Shown one piece after another: positions 24,260 through 35,734 of a stretch of 64,000 nucleotides of DNA. The notes below the pieces were generated by a model that was given only the letters and a program-made list of their open reading frames with translations, made no database searches and was not told the origin of the DNA. Both the position numbers and the translations under genes were made by a program. The stretch comes from Puccinellia tenuiflora (lineage: Eukaryota > Streptophyta > Magnoliopsida > Poales > Poaceae). Location of the stretch: positions 372,001 to 436,000 of the forward strand of contig QRDG01001866.1 in NCBI GenBank assembly GCA_012064385.1, written 5' to 3'. How positions within the stretch are numbered: position 1 is the stretch's first letter; each line of letters starts with the position of its first letter.

Positions 24260-24602
24260 CCTTACTACTAGTCCCTTTTATCTCCCGATCTCACGCATTT
24301 TGGGAAGGGAGAGAGAAACAAAGAGAGGCCATTGCTTCTGTAAACTGATCTTTTTGTTCATTTTTCATTCTTGCCTAGGTATTCTCCTCCAGGTACAAGA
24401 GAGACGCTGGGCACTAAACCTGCCAGGAAAAATCTCTGATCGAGTCCATTCTTGCAATGCAACCAGTCCATAATTTTGGTCGGAGTGCACGGCTTGCACA
24501 TGGCCAATTGCCTGGCAGCCCCCAAGTGTAGTAGTGTGGTAGGCAAAGCAAGCAACATGCAGCCAGTGCGCACGGCTCTTATCGTATCATCCATCTCCGG
24601 AC

Positions 24603-24612
24603 TATATATATG
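24603..24612 (+). promoter_or_regulatory. TATA box of aspartic protease gene 2
   Basis: TATATATATG about 95 bp upstream of ATG 24703, within the block shared with gene 1. The flanking GCAGCCAGTGCGCACGGCTC and GGATAGGAGCTGTGTGATCG strings are also shared, so the duplication includes at least 150 bp of promoter. Confidence 0.7.
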
Positions 24613-24702
24613 ATTGACAGGATAGGAGCTGTGTGATCGTTTGTGTTCCCTCCACTCACACTCACCGGCCCACTACCTGACGGCCGCTTGCGCGGTCCTG
24701 CC

Positions 24703-26910
24703 ATGGCCACTTCTGTTTCTTCTTCCCGCTGCCGCCGCCATGGCCATGGCTTCCTTCATCTGGTTGCTGCCGCCGCCGTTGTCGCGGCATTCGGATTCGG
24801 GGCTGCCCGTGCTGCCGGGAGCTCAGAGGATGATCGTGTGCTGCTCAGCGTGGACGCCTTGTTCCCGAGCACGTCTTGCGCCACTCCACGAGGTTAATTC
24901 CCGGTCGATCGAGCTCATGATCATCGATCATCGACCATCTAGCTAGCTAGTTGCTTTTTTTCTGTCAGTTGTTGAGCGGTAGCTAGCTGAAGGCGGCCAT
25001 GCTTGAATTATTTTTGTTCTTTCTTTCTCTCATTCAATGAATCTCCCTTACTAGTTACATCTCGGTTTTGCCACGTATGATTTGATTTCTCTAATTTTGG
25101 ATAGATATATAAGTGCGACGATTTTCTGCAAACGATCCAGAGTTAAAGAACTGCTGAATAAGAAACTCAGGAAGTATGAGAAAAATCTTGAAAGTAAATT
25201 TTATGTGGATGCAAGTGCAAAATTTCTTGCAGCAGGTAAAAACTAGTAGATGGGATGAGAAGGTGATCTTCAGGAAATTAAGTTGTTTACAGCTTAAAGT
25301 TAGTATAAGTTAGTATGAGAAGGACAGCCGAAGTGAACAAAAATACATGTTTTGTCTTTTTACTATCTGTTCTTTGTCTGGTTGAACATGACCAGGTAGC
25401 TAGAGAGTCAGGCTGACAAGCGACCACTGGCTACAACTTTTCGCCATGTCTGACAAGGATGGTTCCATTTCCTCGATTACAATTGTAATTCAAGAAAACA
25501 TTTTACTAGATGAGCTTTACTACCATCCTGAATTCAAAATTCTGAATTTTCTGATTCCAAGCCGAACATGTTCATGAAAATTCAGAGCACAAACCTAGCG
25601 CCACGACGTCAGCAGCGAGGATGAAGATCGTCCACCAGCACGGTCCATGCTCGCCTCTGGCCGACGCTCACGGGAAGCCGCCGTCCCACGCGGAGATCCT
25701 CGCCGCCGACCAGAATCGCGTCAAGTCGATCCAGCGCCGTGTGTCCACGACGACCAGCAAACTGAAGAAGCGCGCCGCACCGGTCCAGCCCGGCCCGAAG
25801 AACAATCCCGCCGCGATGCATCCGGGGCACTCGACGTACACCTCCGCCCCGTCGCTCCCGGCGACTTCAGGTCGCGCGCTGGAAACGGGCAACTATGTGG
25901 TGACGGTGGGGCTGGGCACGCCGGCGTCGCCGTACACGGTGGTGTTCGACACCGGCAGCGACACGACGTGGGTGCAGTGCCGCCCCTGCGTGGTCAGCTG
26001 CTACAAGCAGACGCAGCCGCTCTTCGACCCGGCCAAGTCGTCCACCTACGCCAACGTCTCCTGCGCCGACTCCGCCTGCGACGACCTCGACGAAAGCGAC
26101 TGCACCGGCGGGCACTGCCTCTACGCCGTCCAGTACGGAGACGGCTCCTATACGGTCGGATTCTTCGCCCGGGACACCCTCACCATCGCCCACGATGCCA
26201 TCAAAGGGTTCCGGTTCGGTTGCGGGGAGAAGAACAGAGGCCTGTTCGGCAAGACGGCCGGGCTGATGGGGCTCGGCCGGGGGAAGACGTCGCTGACGGT
26301 GCAGGCGTACGACAAGTACGGCGGCGCATTCTCCTACTGCCTACCGGCGTCCTCGTCGGGGACGACGGGGTACCTGGAGTTCGGCCCCGGCGCGTCGCCG
26401 GCCAACGCTAGGGTGACGCCGATGCTGACCGACAACGGGCCGACGTTCTACTTCGTCGGCCTGACGGGCATCCGCGTGGGCGGGCAGCAGGTGGCCATCC
26501 CGGAGTCCGTCTTCTCCACGGCCGGGACGCTGGTGGACTCCGGCACGGTGATCACGCGGCTCCCGGACACCGCCTACGCCGCGCTCTCGTCGAAATTCAC
26601 GGCGGCCATGGCGGCGAAAGGGTACAAGACGGCGCCGGGGTACTCGATCCTGGACACCTGCTACGACTTCACGGGGGTCAGCGAGGCGACGCTGCCGACG
26701 GTGTCGCTGGTATTCAAGGGCGGCGCGTGCCTCGACGTGGACACGTCCGGCATCCTGTACGCGATCAGCGAGGCGCAGGTCTGCCTCGCGTTCGCGTCCA
26801 ACGGCGACGACGACAGCGTCGGTATCCTCGGGAACACGCAGCAGAAGACCTACGGCGTCGTCTACGACCTCGGCAAGAAGACCGTCGGCTTCGCCCCCGG
26901 TGCCTGCTGA
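24703..26910 (+). CDS. secreted aspartic protease, paralog 2 (At5g10770-like, A1 family)
   Basis: Exons 24703-24892 and 25586-26910 give 504 residues. Donor (CGAG/GTTAAT), acceptor (TTCAG/AG) and intron phase are the same as in paralog 1, and the introns themselves align. Exon 1 encodes a signal peptide with a hydrophobic VAAAAVVAAFGFGAARA core. The propeptide holds RMKIVHQHGPCSPL. Catalytic motifs are DTGSDTTWVQC (about Asp185) and VDSGTVITRLP (about Asp381). Cysteines and the GFAPGAC end match paralog 1. Differences lie in the linker after the propeptide (a short PAAMHPGHSTYTS insertion) and in scattered surface positions. No break was seen, so both copies look functional. Expected role: extracellular proteolysis; the substrate is not predictable. 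Confidence 0.94.
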
Positions 26911-27122
26911 TGACAGGCTGCTGGTGGTTACTCCATGAATAAGTAAGCTGCTTAACTGCGTCCACCAAGTGGTCGGTGATTACTACTATACATCATACGT
27001 ACAGTTTGTAATGTGAGAGATACGTATATGCTGCTTCTGTAAGTGATGAAATTGGTACACTTGGAAAGTAAAGAAACAGGGAAGTGGTGACACACGAACA
27101 GTGTGTTGGTGACATAGTAGTA
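26911..27122 (+). other. 3' flank of protease gene 2, homologous to that of gene 1
   Basis: The sequence after the stop (TGATTACTACTATACATCATAC, GTAAGTGATGAAAT, AAGTAAAGAAACAG) aligns with 10740-10890 after gene 1. This marks the right border of the duplicated block near 27110. The Harbinger element starts a few bases further on. Confidence 0.6.
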
Positions 27123-27125
27123 TAA

Positions 27126-29399
27126 GAGCATCTCTAGCGGATACGCCAAACTGCAAACCGCAAACGCGCGGATGCAGATCCCGCATAACAGCATATTAAT
27201 ATGCTGTTATGCGGTTTGCGCATGCGGGATCTGCTCCGCCGGGAGGACACAAAACCTGTATCAAAAACTGCAAAACAGGTGTTCGACGAAATGACACAGG
27301 TCGATGCAATGTTTTAAACTCGCGACACAGGTGTTCGACGAAATGACACAGGTGTTCACGATGACAATGCGACACAAATAAGGTTGAGGCGATGCAAATC
27401 AATGAAGATCATGCCGACGGCGTGTTGTCGACACCACCATTCGCCGCCGCAGCTGCCGCCGCAGACGCCGCCTCCTCTGCAGCAGCTCGAGCCGCCGCCG
27501 CTGCTCTCCTTCTTGCCAAGATCTCCATCCTTGACAAGTCCCACTATTCCTTGGTGAAGGCATCCATGGTGGATGGATCCATCATCATCACTTTGTTCTC
27601 CTCTGCGATGAGCTCGGCCATGGCGCGGTTCTCCTCGGCACTAGCCCTCTTCTCCTCCACGGTCGCCTTGCGCATCTCATCCTGTCGAAGTATCTCCCAC
27701 CTGGCTTGCTTCTCTTGGCTCTTCCTCTCCATCATCATCGCCTTGGCCTCCAAGGCCTTGTTGACCAGCAGCTCCTTGGACCTCATCATCTCGTCGATCT
27801 TGTCTCTCAAACCGGCAGCCTCGGCTTGCTTCCTTAGCTTCTCTTTCGTCTTCTTGTTTCCATCCGGCCTCCCCGAGTTCCTCTTGGTTGTGATCACATC
27901 ATCCTCGTCATCATCCAATTGCTCAAGGGCACCCCTGGCAGGTGGTGTTTCCTTGTCCCGCACCTTCCACTTCTCGCTATGCTCAAGTAGCTTCCAGCAA
28001 TGGTGTAGCGAAAATGGCTTTCCTTTAGATGCCGGCATCTGCTTGTACCTCTCCATTGCAATGGCATCCTACAAGAAGAATGAAGTGAGCATACACAACA
28101 ATGAAGTGAGCATACAACAAGAATGAAGTGAGCTCACCCAATCATCAATGGTGGTGCCGCTAGGAGGAGCATTCCTCACTTGCTCAAGGCACCCACTCCA
28201 ACGGCTGACGGTGTTCTTGATGTTGTCCCATCGACCTTGCAACGATCTGTAGGTGCGCTGCGCCGTCAGAGCATTGGGTGGCATGTTTTGGAAGAACGCA
28301 TCCTCAATCCTGTGCCAGTACCGCTTGCCAGTTTGATCGGTGCCGGTCACGGCATCCATTGACACCGACTCCCACGCCCTGATCAAAGCTATGTCTTCCA
28401 CCTCGCTGTAGTTGGCAGTGCGGATGGACACCTTCCTCGTCGGCACAGGGACATTGATCAACACATCGACCGCTTCCTCTTGAGTGATCTCCTCCGCGGC
28501 TTCCTCCTCGCACTCCTCGTCGGTCTCGGGCCTCATCTCGTAGTCCATCGCGGGCTCATCCTCGTCATCTCCGAGTGGCGCCGTGTCAATGTCGATCGTC
28601 GCCGAGGTCATCATGTCGACGAACGACTCGTTCGCCGCGTGCCTGCGATGGAGAGTGTCAGCTGCCGCGTGTTCACTGCCGTCGGCAAGTTGAAAGAGGG
28701 AAAAAAAGTACCTTGGCGTGTCGTGGTCGTCTGTTGGCGGAGGAATGGGTGTCGCTGGCGCAGTCATCAAGGCCGCCATCGAAGCATTCTTCTTCTGCGC
28801 CGGCTTCCTGGAGACGACCTTCTTCACCGCCGGCGTCTTGGCGGTGGTCTTCATCGCCGCGGTCTTCGGTCCGGCAGCTGGTGGGGGAGCAGCGGACGCG
28901 GACGACGACGCGACGACACGCGTGCCCTGCCGCTTGCGCTTGGCCGCTTCAGCCATGGCGCGGGGAGCGAGCTGGGCGGCGGCGGCGGCGGATCTGACGG
29001 TAGGGTTCGCGGCGGTGGTCGATTCGACCTGCGCGGCGGAGAGGGGCACGCTCCCAGGGGTAGGAGCCGCCATGGCAGCGCTAGAAAGCCGCGGCGAGGT
29101 GGAATCCGACGGGGGAGCGAGCTGGGCGGCGGCGGCGGCTGCGCGGGGGAAAGAAGGAGGGGGGGGGGGGGGGATTTTTCTTCGCGCCAACGCCTTGCAC
29201 GCGATGCAGATCGACCTGCATACAGCCGCGAAACCTACATATATGTAGGTTTGGCGACCGCGGATGCCGACGCCTGCAAAAATATTTGCAGGTTTGGCCG
29301 ATATGCCGTATCTGCTCGGGGCGTTTTTTTCGACCAAAACTGCATACGAGCGGTTATTATGCAGTTTCGGCAAATATGCCATATCTGCTAGAGATGCTC
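27126..29399 (-). mobile_element. PIF/Harbinger element carrying only ORF1
   Basis: GAGCATCTCTAGCGG at 27126 is mirrored by the GCTAGAGATGCTC end at 29399. TAA flanks both sides (27123-27125 and 29400-29402), the 3-bp TWA duplication of PIF/Harbinger. The 2274-bp element holds a spliced Myb/SANT-like gene with NAM-associated tail, which is ORF1 of this superfamily. No DDE transposase frame is present, so it would need the enzyme in trans. A G run of about 15 at 29159-29173 lies upstream of the gene. Confidence 0.88.
27409..29073 (-). pseudogene. Harbinger ORF1: Myb/SANT-like DNA-binding protein, one premature stop
   Basis: Exon 1 (29073-28138) and exon 2 (28068-27409) join through TGG/GTGAGC and TTGTAG/GAT. 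Exon 1 encodes an Ala/Pro-rich leader, an acidic stretch, then a trihelix-like region (NYSEVEDIALIRAWESVSMD ... TYRSLQGRWDNIK). Exon 2 encodes the NAM-associated domain (FSLHHCWKLLEHSEKW) and a long charged coiled coil (residues about 390-490). A TAG at about 27544 replaces the usual Tyr in the block KEYWDLSRMEIL; the frame then stays open to 27409. In the superfamily ORF1 binds DNA and helps the transposase reach the nucleus. Total length would be about 531 residues with read-through. Confidence 0.82.
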
Positions 29400-29402
29400 T
29401 AA

Positions 29403-30391
29403 GTTTTCTTAGATTTTCAGAGAAGCAGACAAGCCACAGCCCACAGCACAGCATTTGCAGCAGGTTTGCAACACACGGTCCCGTAGACCCTCAAGTATAC
29501 CCGTTAGGGTTTCTTACTCCTAATATAGCACTCGTTGGCTGGCGGTGGCGAGGGTTCATTGCGCAAAGAAATTTAGTCATGAGGCGTTCTTCCAACAAAT
29601 ACAAAACGCGTGGAATCGAAATCAACATAGGAGCAATAGGCGTAAATAAATTCATGATTCAATGTCGCGTGGTAGAATTGGTTCAAAATGACCGTAATGG
29701 ATTTTGTAACAATTAACTTTGATGTTTGAGTAATATACAACCAGTTCAAAAAAATAAAAACAATATGTCCAATTTAAATTTTTATTGCAAAAAGGACCTT
29801 GGCATTAAAAGAAACACCGAACGTTACAAAACACCTCAACACAAAGAAAATTACAACAAAATCCTTAAGATGCCATTCGTCTTCAACCTTCAGACCGTGT
29901 CGACGGTGCGCCACCGCTGCCACTCCTCCCTGAGCCGGCCTGACGTTGTTGATTGCGGACGGGAAGTCGTCGAACGGGTCTAGAAGACCACATCCGTCTC
30001 GGAGACGAAGAAGGAAAAATCGTCGATGAAGTTCCTTGACGATCGAAAGAACGCCACCACCAGAAGAAATCCTTGAGGCCACACTACTCCTATAGGCTTC
30101 TCGACATCGCCGCGGAGATGGGACTAAAGCCGGGGATACCTTATTAAAACGAGGCGCCGCCGCCGCCATCTGAGCGCCGCCCCAGCAAACCATGACCCTA
30201 ACACCCCAAAAACGGAGCCCTCCCACCGACGGAGGCCGAGATCCATCGCGCCTCCATTGCCTGAAGGCCACAGAGGTGGGGGCAGATCAGCGGCAGCGCC
30301 GGCAGGAGGCGAGGGAAACCTAAATCACGTGGGAGCTCTCGGTACGAGGGGTTGTCCAACTTTAATCTAATGGCTCGTAAGAATTTTGTTA
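29403..30391. other. spacer between two Harbinger elements with a degenerate minus-strand frame
   Basis: A frame from 30271 to 29774 (165 codons) contains a SRISSGGGVLSIVKEL block and an AINNVRPAQGGVAAV block. I recall similar low-identity frames scattered in Triticeae genomic sequence as parts of uncharacterised repeats. No start context, introns or domain support a real gene. The rest is AT-rich. Confidence 0.3.
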
Positions 30392-30773
30392 GAGCATCTC
30401 CAACAGGTGTGATCACGCGGCGCGCTAAAACAAGTTTACAGCGCCGAAATAGCATTTTAGCGTGCGGGGGAGGGTAGTTGCTTTTCCGGAAGCGCTATAC
30501 TATTGCGCGCCGCAAGTACCGCTCCAGCAGGCGCACAAACTCCAGCGCGCGCGCCCAGCACAATTTTCCAATCAAACATAGAACCAACAAGATCAAACAC
30601 ATACAAAATAAATCAACAATAAATAGTTTAATTATTATTACAACTCAAACAAATAGTTTATCTTCAATACAATAAATAGTTCATGAATAATACAACAAAT
30701 AGTTCATCAACAATACAACAAATAGTCAACAATACAACAAACATGCAACATCAAGCTAGTCTTGTTGCTCATT

Positions 30774-33715
30774 TCATGACCACCACACCTCGATAAGATC
30801 CTTTTGAAGTTCATCATGCATTTCGACACGTCGAATGACATGATAAGAGGCAACAAAGCGAGCCACCTTCTCAGCCCTCCTCTGCACTCGCACGGGACAT
30901 CCCATCAACTCATAGTGAGTATAGTCTAAATCTTTCCCACGCTCATTCTCGATGATCATGTTATGCATGATCACACAAGCGGTCATGATGTACCAAATAA
31001 TTTCTTGATCCCAAAATCTAGCCGGTCCTCTCACAATAGCAAATTAGGCTTGCAAAATCCCAAATGCTCTCTCCACATCTTTCCTATTCGCCGCTTGAGC
31101 ATTGTGGAAATCAAGATTTTTCTTACCTTCCGGTTTGTGGACCGACTTGACAAATGTTTACCACTTTGGGTAGATGCCATCTGCAAGATATTAGCCATAG
31201 TTGTATGTATATATAGCCATTTGCTATAAACTCCACCGGTGGATTTTCACCATTCGCAATCTTATTCATGAATGGTGATCGTTGAGGAACATTGATGTCA
31301 TTGCAAGACCCGGGCATTCCTAAAAAAGCATGCCAAAACCAAGTCTCATGATCAGCCACCGCTTCAAGAATTATAGTGGAACTCTTTTTGTGGCCTTGGA
31401 ACTGTCCATGCCATGCTGAAGGACAGTTCTTCCAACTCCAATGCATGCAATCTATGGAGCCAAGCATACCTGGGAATCCCCGAGATTTGTTGAACTCCAA
31501 AATCCTAGCCGTGTCTTCAACATTGGGAAGCCTCAAATATTCTAGACCAAACACTTGCACAATTCCAACTGCGAAGCGCTTGACACATTTGATGGCTTGA
31601 CTCTCACCCATTGCCAAGTGGTCATCAACTAGATTATTTGTTATCATATTTCTCGTTCATGATAAATGTTTAGTCACCATGCTATACTTGTATTAACCGG
31701 AAACAAAATACATGTGTGGAATATAAATGACAAAGTGTCCCTAGTAAGCCTCTTACGACTAGTTCGCTAGTCAAAGAGATGGTTAAGGTTTTCTAACCAT
31801 GGACTGTGAAAGTCACTTGATAACGAAATCGTATCATTAGGAGAATGATATGATGGACAGTCCCAAATTAAAGCTTAGCTTTTGATCGTATCATTTAGTT
31901 TGATTGCTATTGCTTTATCATGTGTCAAGTATAGTTTTCTTATACCATGAGATTGTGTCACTCCTGTTTACCGGAAAAATACTTTCTAGACATCAAACAT
32001 CACTTCGTAACTGGGTGATTATAAAGATGACTTTCAGGTATCTTCGATGGTATTTGTTGGGTGACATGAATCAAGACTGGGATTTGTCCGTTCGTGTGAC
32101 GGAGAAGATATCTCTGGGCCCTCTCGGTAGTATAGCATCCGAAAGCTTGCAAGCATATGACTAAGTGTGTAGTCATTAGGATCCTATCCTATAGAACGAG
32201 TAAAGAGAAATTGACGGTAACGAGATTAAACTAGGTATGGCGATACCGACGATCGAATCTCGGGCAAGTAATATATCGTGAGACAAAGGGAATCGTAGAC
32301 GAGATTAATTGAATCCCCGACATCGTGGTTCAACCGATAAAGATCTTCTTTGAATATGTAGAAATCAATATGGACATCCCGGTCCCGCTATTAATTATTG
32401 ATTTGATCATGTCTGCATGTTCTCGAACCCGTAGGGTCACACACTTAACGCTTCGATGTAGTTAGGGCATACGCTGAGATATTTGATTGGTGTAAACAAA
32501 TATTGATTCGGAGTTTCGGATGAGATCCTAGATATCACGAGGAGCTCCGGAAGAGTCCGGAGATAAAGTTTCATATAAGGAAAGTAGTTTTCAGGTTTCG
32601 GAAAAGTTCGGGAATTTTTCGGCAGGGTACCGGAAAAGTTCTAGAAGGTTCCGAAAGGTTCTAGAGTGGGACCCACCTGTCCATAGGGTCGACATGGGCC
32701 ATGGGGAGGTGCAGAAGCCCACATGGGCTGGCCACACCATCACCCAAAGGGCCCATGCGGCTGGCCCTATGGGAGGAAACCCTAACCCTAATATGGGGGT
32801 GCCTTGGGGGACAAGCCACCCCTTGGCCGCTGGCCCTAGAAGGGAGGGGCGCACCCCATCCCCCTCACCTATATAAGGAGGGATGGAGGCGTAGGGGAGG
32901 GCTCACCAGAACCCTAGCCGCACCCTCCCTCTCCACCCTCCTCTCTCTCTCGTGTACACGGCTTGGCGAAGCCCTGTCCGCGGGAATCCTCTACCATCTC
33001 CACCACCACGCCGTCGTGCCACTGGGATCTCGCGAGCCTCTTATCCGACTCTTGCGGGATCATGAACGAGGAGTCTTCATCGAGCTGTACGTGTGGATAC
33101 CTCGGAGGCACTGCTCATGCGGTGCTGCTTCGTATCGGATAATACATCTCCTCGCGACTAGACAAGTCTAGTTGCGGGGATCGACTAGCCAACCCCTGCC
33201 TCGACAAAACACGCTCGGCTGTTCTTTGAGGGTAAGAGATTGGATCTCCCTCTCTCTACTTGCATCTAATAGATATAGATCCATTGGGTTTCTTCTGCTT
33301 GTTTTTTAGGATTTTTTTTCTATGCAACGAACCCTTCAGGAATACCGTATGCCAACATACGCAATGCAGCAGTCACCTTTTGATAGGTTCTATGCCAGAG
33401 GTCTCCGAAGGAATTCCTCCTTTGCTCAAAGAAACGATCATGCCTCGTCAGTTCATCGGCAATGCGTTTGAACAACTCGATGCTCATCCTAAAACGGCGC
33501 CGAAAATAGGGCTCGGGGTATGTGGGATTGTCCACAAAATAATTCCTCATCAATCTGTTGTGAGCATCGATCCTTTCCCTCCATAATTTCTGACAACCGA
33601 AAACGGAACCACCGTGTTTTGGTTTTTTATTTGCGTGCACATCTAGGAGCATTAAAACATTCTCCTCCTCTTCAAGATCAAATTCTTCATCGAAAGAAGT
33701 ATAAGATGAAATCAT
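30774..33715 (-). pseudogene. Harbinger DDE transposase, broken and interrupted
   Basis: The N-terminal part (33715-33339) has the family block FRMSIELFKRIADEL and ends in MLAYGIP, where the LTR begins. It resumes near 31630 with LVDDHLAMGESQAIKC. The catalytic residues can be read: the first Asp in GMLGSIDCMHWSWKNCP, the second in GSCNDINVPQRSP, and the Glu in a KDVERAFGILQ block at about 31050. Breaks are a frameshift near 31200, stops near 31165 and 31047, and the 1.7-kb insertion. The tail (ARFWDQEIIWYIMTACVIMHNM) ends at 30774. It belongs to the plant DDE_Tnp_4/Plant_tran group. No active enzyme can be made from this copy. Confidence 0.88.
31636..33338 (+). repeat. solo BARE-1/WIS/Angela-like LTR inserted in the Harbinger transposase
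   Basis: Blocks in the order of this LTR family are visible: CATGATAAATGTTTA, TTGTATTAACCGGAAAC, ATCATTAGGAGAATGAT, AACTGGGTGATTATAAAG, TCTCTGGGCCCTCTCGGTA, ATCGAATCTCGGGCAAGTAA, TTCTCGAACCCGTAGGGTC, a TATATAAGG TATA box at 32871, and a TATGCAACG...CA end at 33338. The first 40 or so bases of the family (TGTTGGAAATATG...) are missing and no 5-bp duplication is evident, so the left junction has decayed or been deleted. Length, about 1.7 kb, fits a single LTR with no internal region. Confidence 0.8.
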
Positions 33716-34223
33716 CTATAAACATGAATTTAAACTAATTTAAAACTACAAACAACATTCATTAAATTTATCTACAATTTATACCTTTCAAATGTTTTGT
33801 CAAATACCTTGTGGGCGCGGAGCTACAAACAGCCGTCTAGCGCTATCCACACGACGCGCTGGAGGGACGGCGGCGAGGGACAACGCGCTGGAGGGCGGCG
33901 CCGAGGGAAAAGGTGGCCGAAGCAGCGGAGGGCGCGGAGGAAGCGCTGGCGGCGTCGGTGATGGAGCCGACAGATCCACGACGGCGGCGTCCCGCACGCG
34001 TCCATCTGAAGCTGCGACGCGCTGGGGTGAACCGGGCGAAGTGCCAATGGTAGGTATTGAAGCGGCGGCGCGGGCTCTGGGTCGCCGGGGAAGATGGGGG
34101 AGAGGTGCGGGCGGCGGGGGGGGGGGGGGGGTCGCTAGGAGTTTTCAGATCCGGCAGTTGGTGGATTCGCGCGCAAGATTTGGGTGCCCAGCGCGCTGGA
34201 GCGGACGCACCAAATAAAGAGAT

Positions 34224-35734
34224 TGATGTCTACTACACACTTCTATTCTTGTAGACTTGTTGGGCCTCCAAGCGCAGAGGTTTGTAGGACATCAGCAAAT
34301 TTCCCTAAAGTGAGTAACCCAAGGTTTATCGAACTCAGGGAGGCGTAGGTTGAGTGTATCCCTCTCGAGCAACCCTGCAATTAAGATACAAGAAGTCTCT
34401 TGTGTCCCCAACACATCTAATACAATGGCTAATTATATAGGTGCACTAGTTCGGCGAAGAGATAGTAAAAAATGCAAGTGATATGGATAGTAAAAGGTGT
34501 TTTTATAATTCTGTAATAAATATGGCAGCAAGCGAACAAGTGACAAAAGTGACTTAAAACGGTTTATCAATGCTTGAAAACAAGGACTAGGCTTCATACT
34601 TTTACTAGTGACAACTCTCAATATCATTAACATAATTAAACACATGATATGCAAGATAGACGTTGCTCGGAGATCATTCTTCCGTGGATCAAAATAGGAT
34701 GAGAATTGCGTAGGGCTATAGAAAGCACACCTTAAAGTTCGTATTCCACATCTAGGGACACATCATGCTGTCACTATCAGCATCCAAAGATAGTACTAAC
34801 AAACACCACAACCTATCTCTTAAATAGTCTTTTTCTAATGCATCCACAACACACGCGTTGTCACTAACGCACCATGGAGATTATACTAAACACAAGCATC
34901 AAGAAACCTCATGATCTATTCCATCCAACGACATTAAAGAACAAAATCATGATGAAGATCCCTCTAAGCTATTATCATAGAGTCACACATGGCACCCACA
35001 CTGTCACCGAGGCACCATGATCACAACACCACTTGAGCAACATCATCCATTACATAAAGGGAAACATCATGTATTCAATTATACTAACAAAGCTCATGAT
35101 CACAACGAAGATCACATCATGGGAGAGAGAGATAACCACATAGCTACTTGTACAAGCCTCAGCCCCGACGAGGGACTACTCCCTCCTCATCGCGGGAAGT
35201 AGCGGTGTCGATGGAGATGGCTTCCGGAGGTCGATCCCCGTCCCGGCAGGGTGCCGGAACAGGAACAATCTGACCCCCGAAACTTGTTGGCGATGGTGGC
35301 AGAGCTCTGTTGCGTTTCTGGGAAAATCCTTCGGGCTTAGGGTTTTTTCGTCGGGGGCAATTTATAGGCCAAAGGCGTCGTGAGGGGGTCTCCGAGAGCC
35401 AGGGGCGGGTGCTGGCCGCGACCCCCCTTAGACCCGCATGTGGGACCCACCCCTGGGCTGTGGGTCCCTCCCGGGGTCACTCTTCTGGCTTCGGTCCTCA
35501 TTTCCTCAATAAAAACTCGTCGTAAATTTTCGTCCAATTCTGAAAATATTTCCAGAAGTAACTTTCTGCAACAAAAACAGGACAAAAACATGGAACTGAC
35601 ACTGGCCATCTTGTCAATAGGTTAGTCCAATAAAATGCCTCAAAATGATATAATAAGATAGTAGAAACATGTGACATTGATATGGAACAAACATGGAACA
35701 ATAAAAAAAATATTAATACGTTTGACACGTATCA
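34224..35734. mobile_element. TG...CA element (LTR or LARD-like, unclassified), copy 1
   Basis: The element starts TGATGTCTACTACAC and ends GACACGTATCA. Blocks such as GTTGGGCCTCCAAGCGCAGAGG, AGGTTTATCGAACTCAGGGAGG and CACTAGTTCGGCGAAGAG belong to a repeat very common in Triticeae. It has no coding capacity. The last 230 bp (from TTTTCGTCCAATTCTG) align with the end of copy 2 at 61181-62779. No matching 5-bp flanks were found (GAGAT and ACAGC), so one border may be altered. It interrupts the Harbinger element. Confidence 0.65.

Larger units (their letters stand above)
17331..24355 (-). mobile_element. full-length L1-type LINE with 17-bp target-site duplication
   Basis: The element (17348-24338) lies on the minus strand. 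Identical 17-bp duplicates TGTAAACTGATCTTTTT flank it at 17331-17347 and 24339-24355. Its 3' end is the usual grass L1 tail, GGGCCCTCCTTGTCT-like sequence followed by an A run (seen as T8 at 17343-17350). ORF1 (gag-like) and ORF2 (endonuclease, reverse transcriptase, zinc-binding domain) follow in order, with ORF2 starting two bases after the ORF1 stop. The intact duplication and full length imply a fairly recent insertion, though both ORFs carry breaks. It lies about 250 bp upstream of the TATA box of protease gene 2. Confidence 0.92.

Noticed and set aside
28480..29391. 303-codon + strand frame
   Set aside because: Complement of Harbinger ORF1 exon 1; splice sites and domains are on the minus strand.
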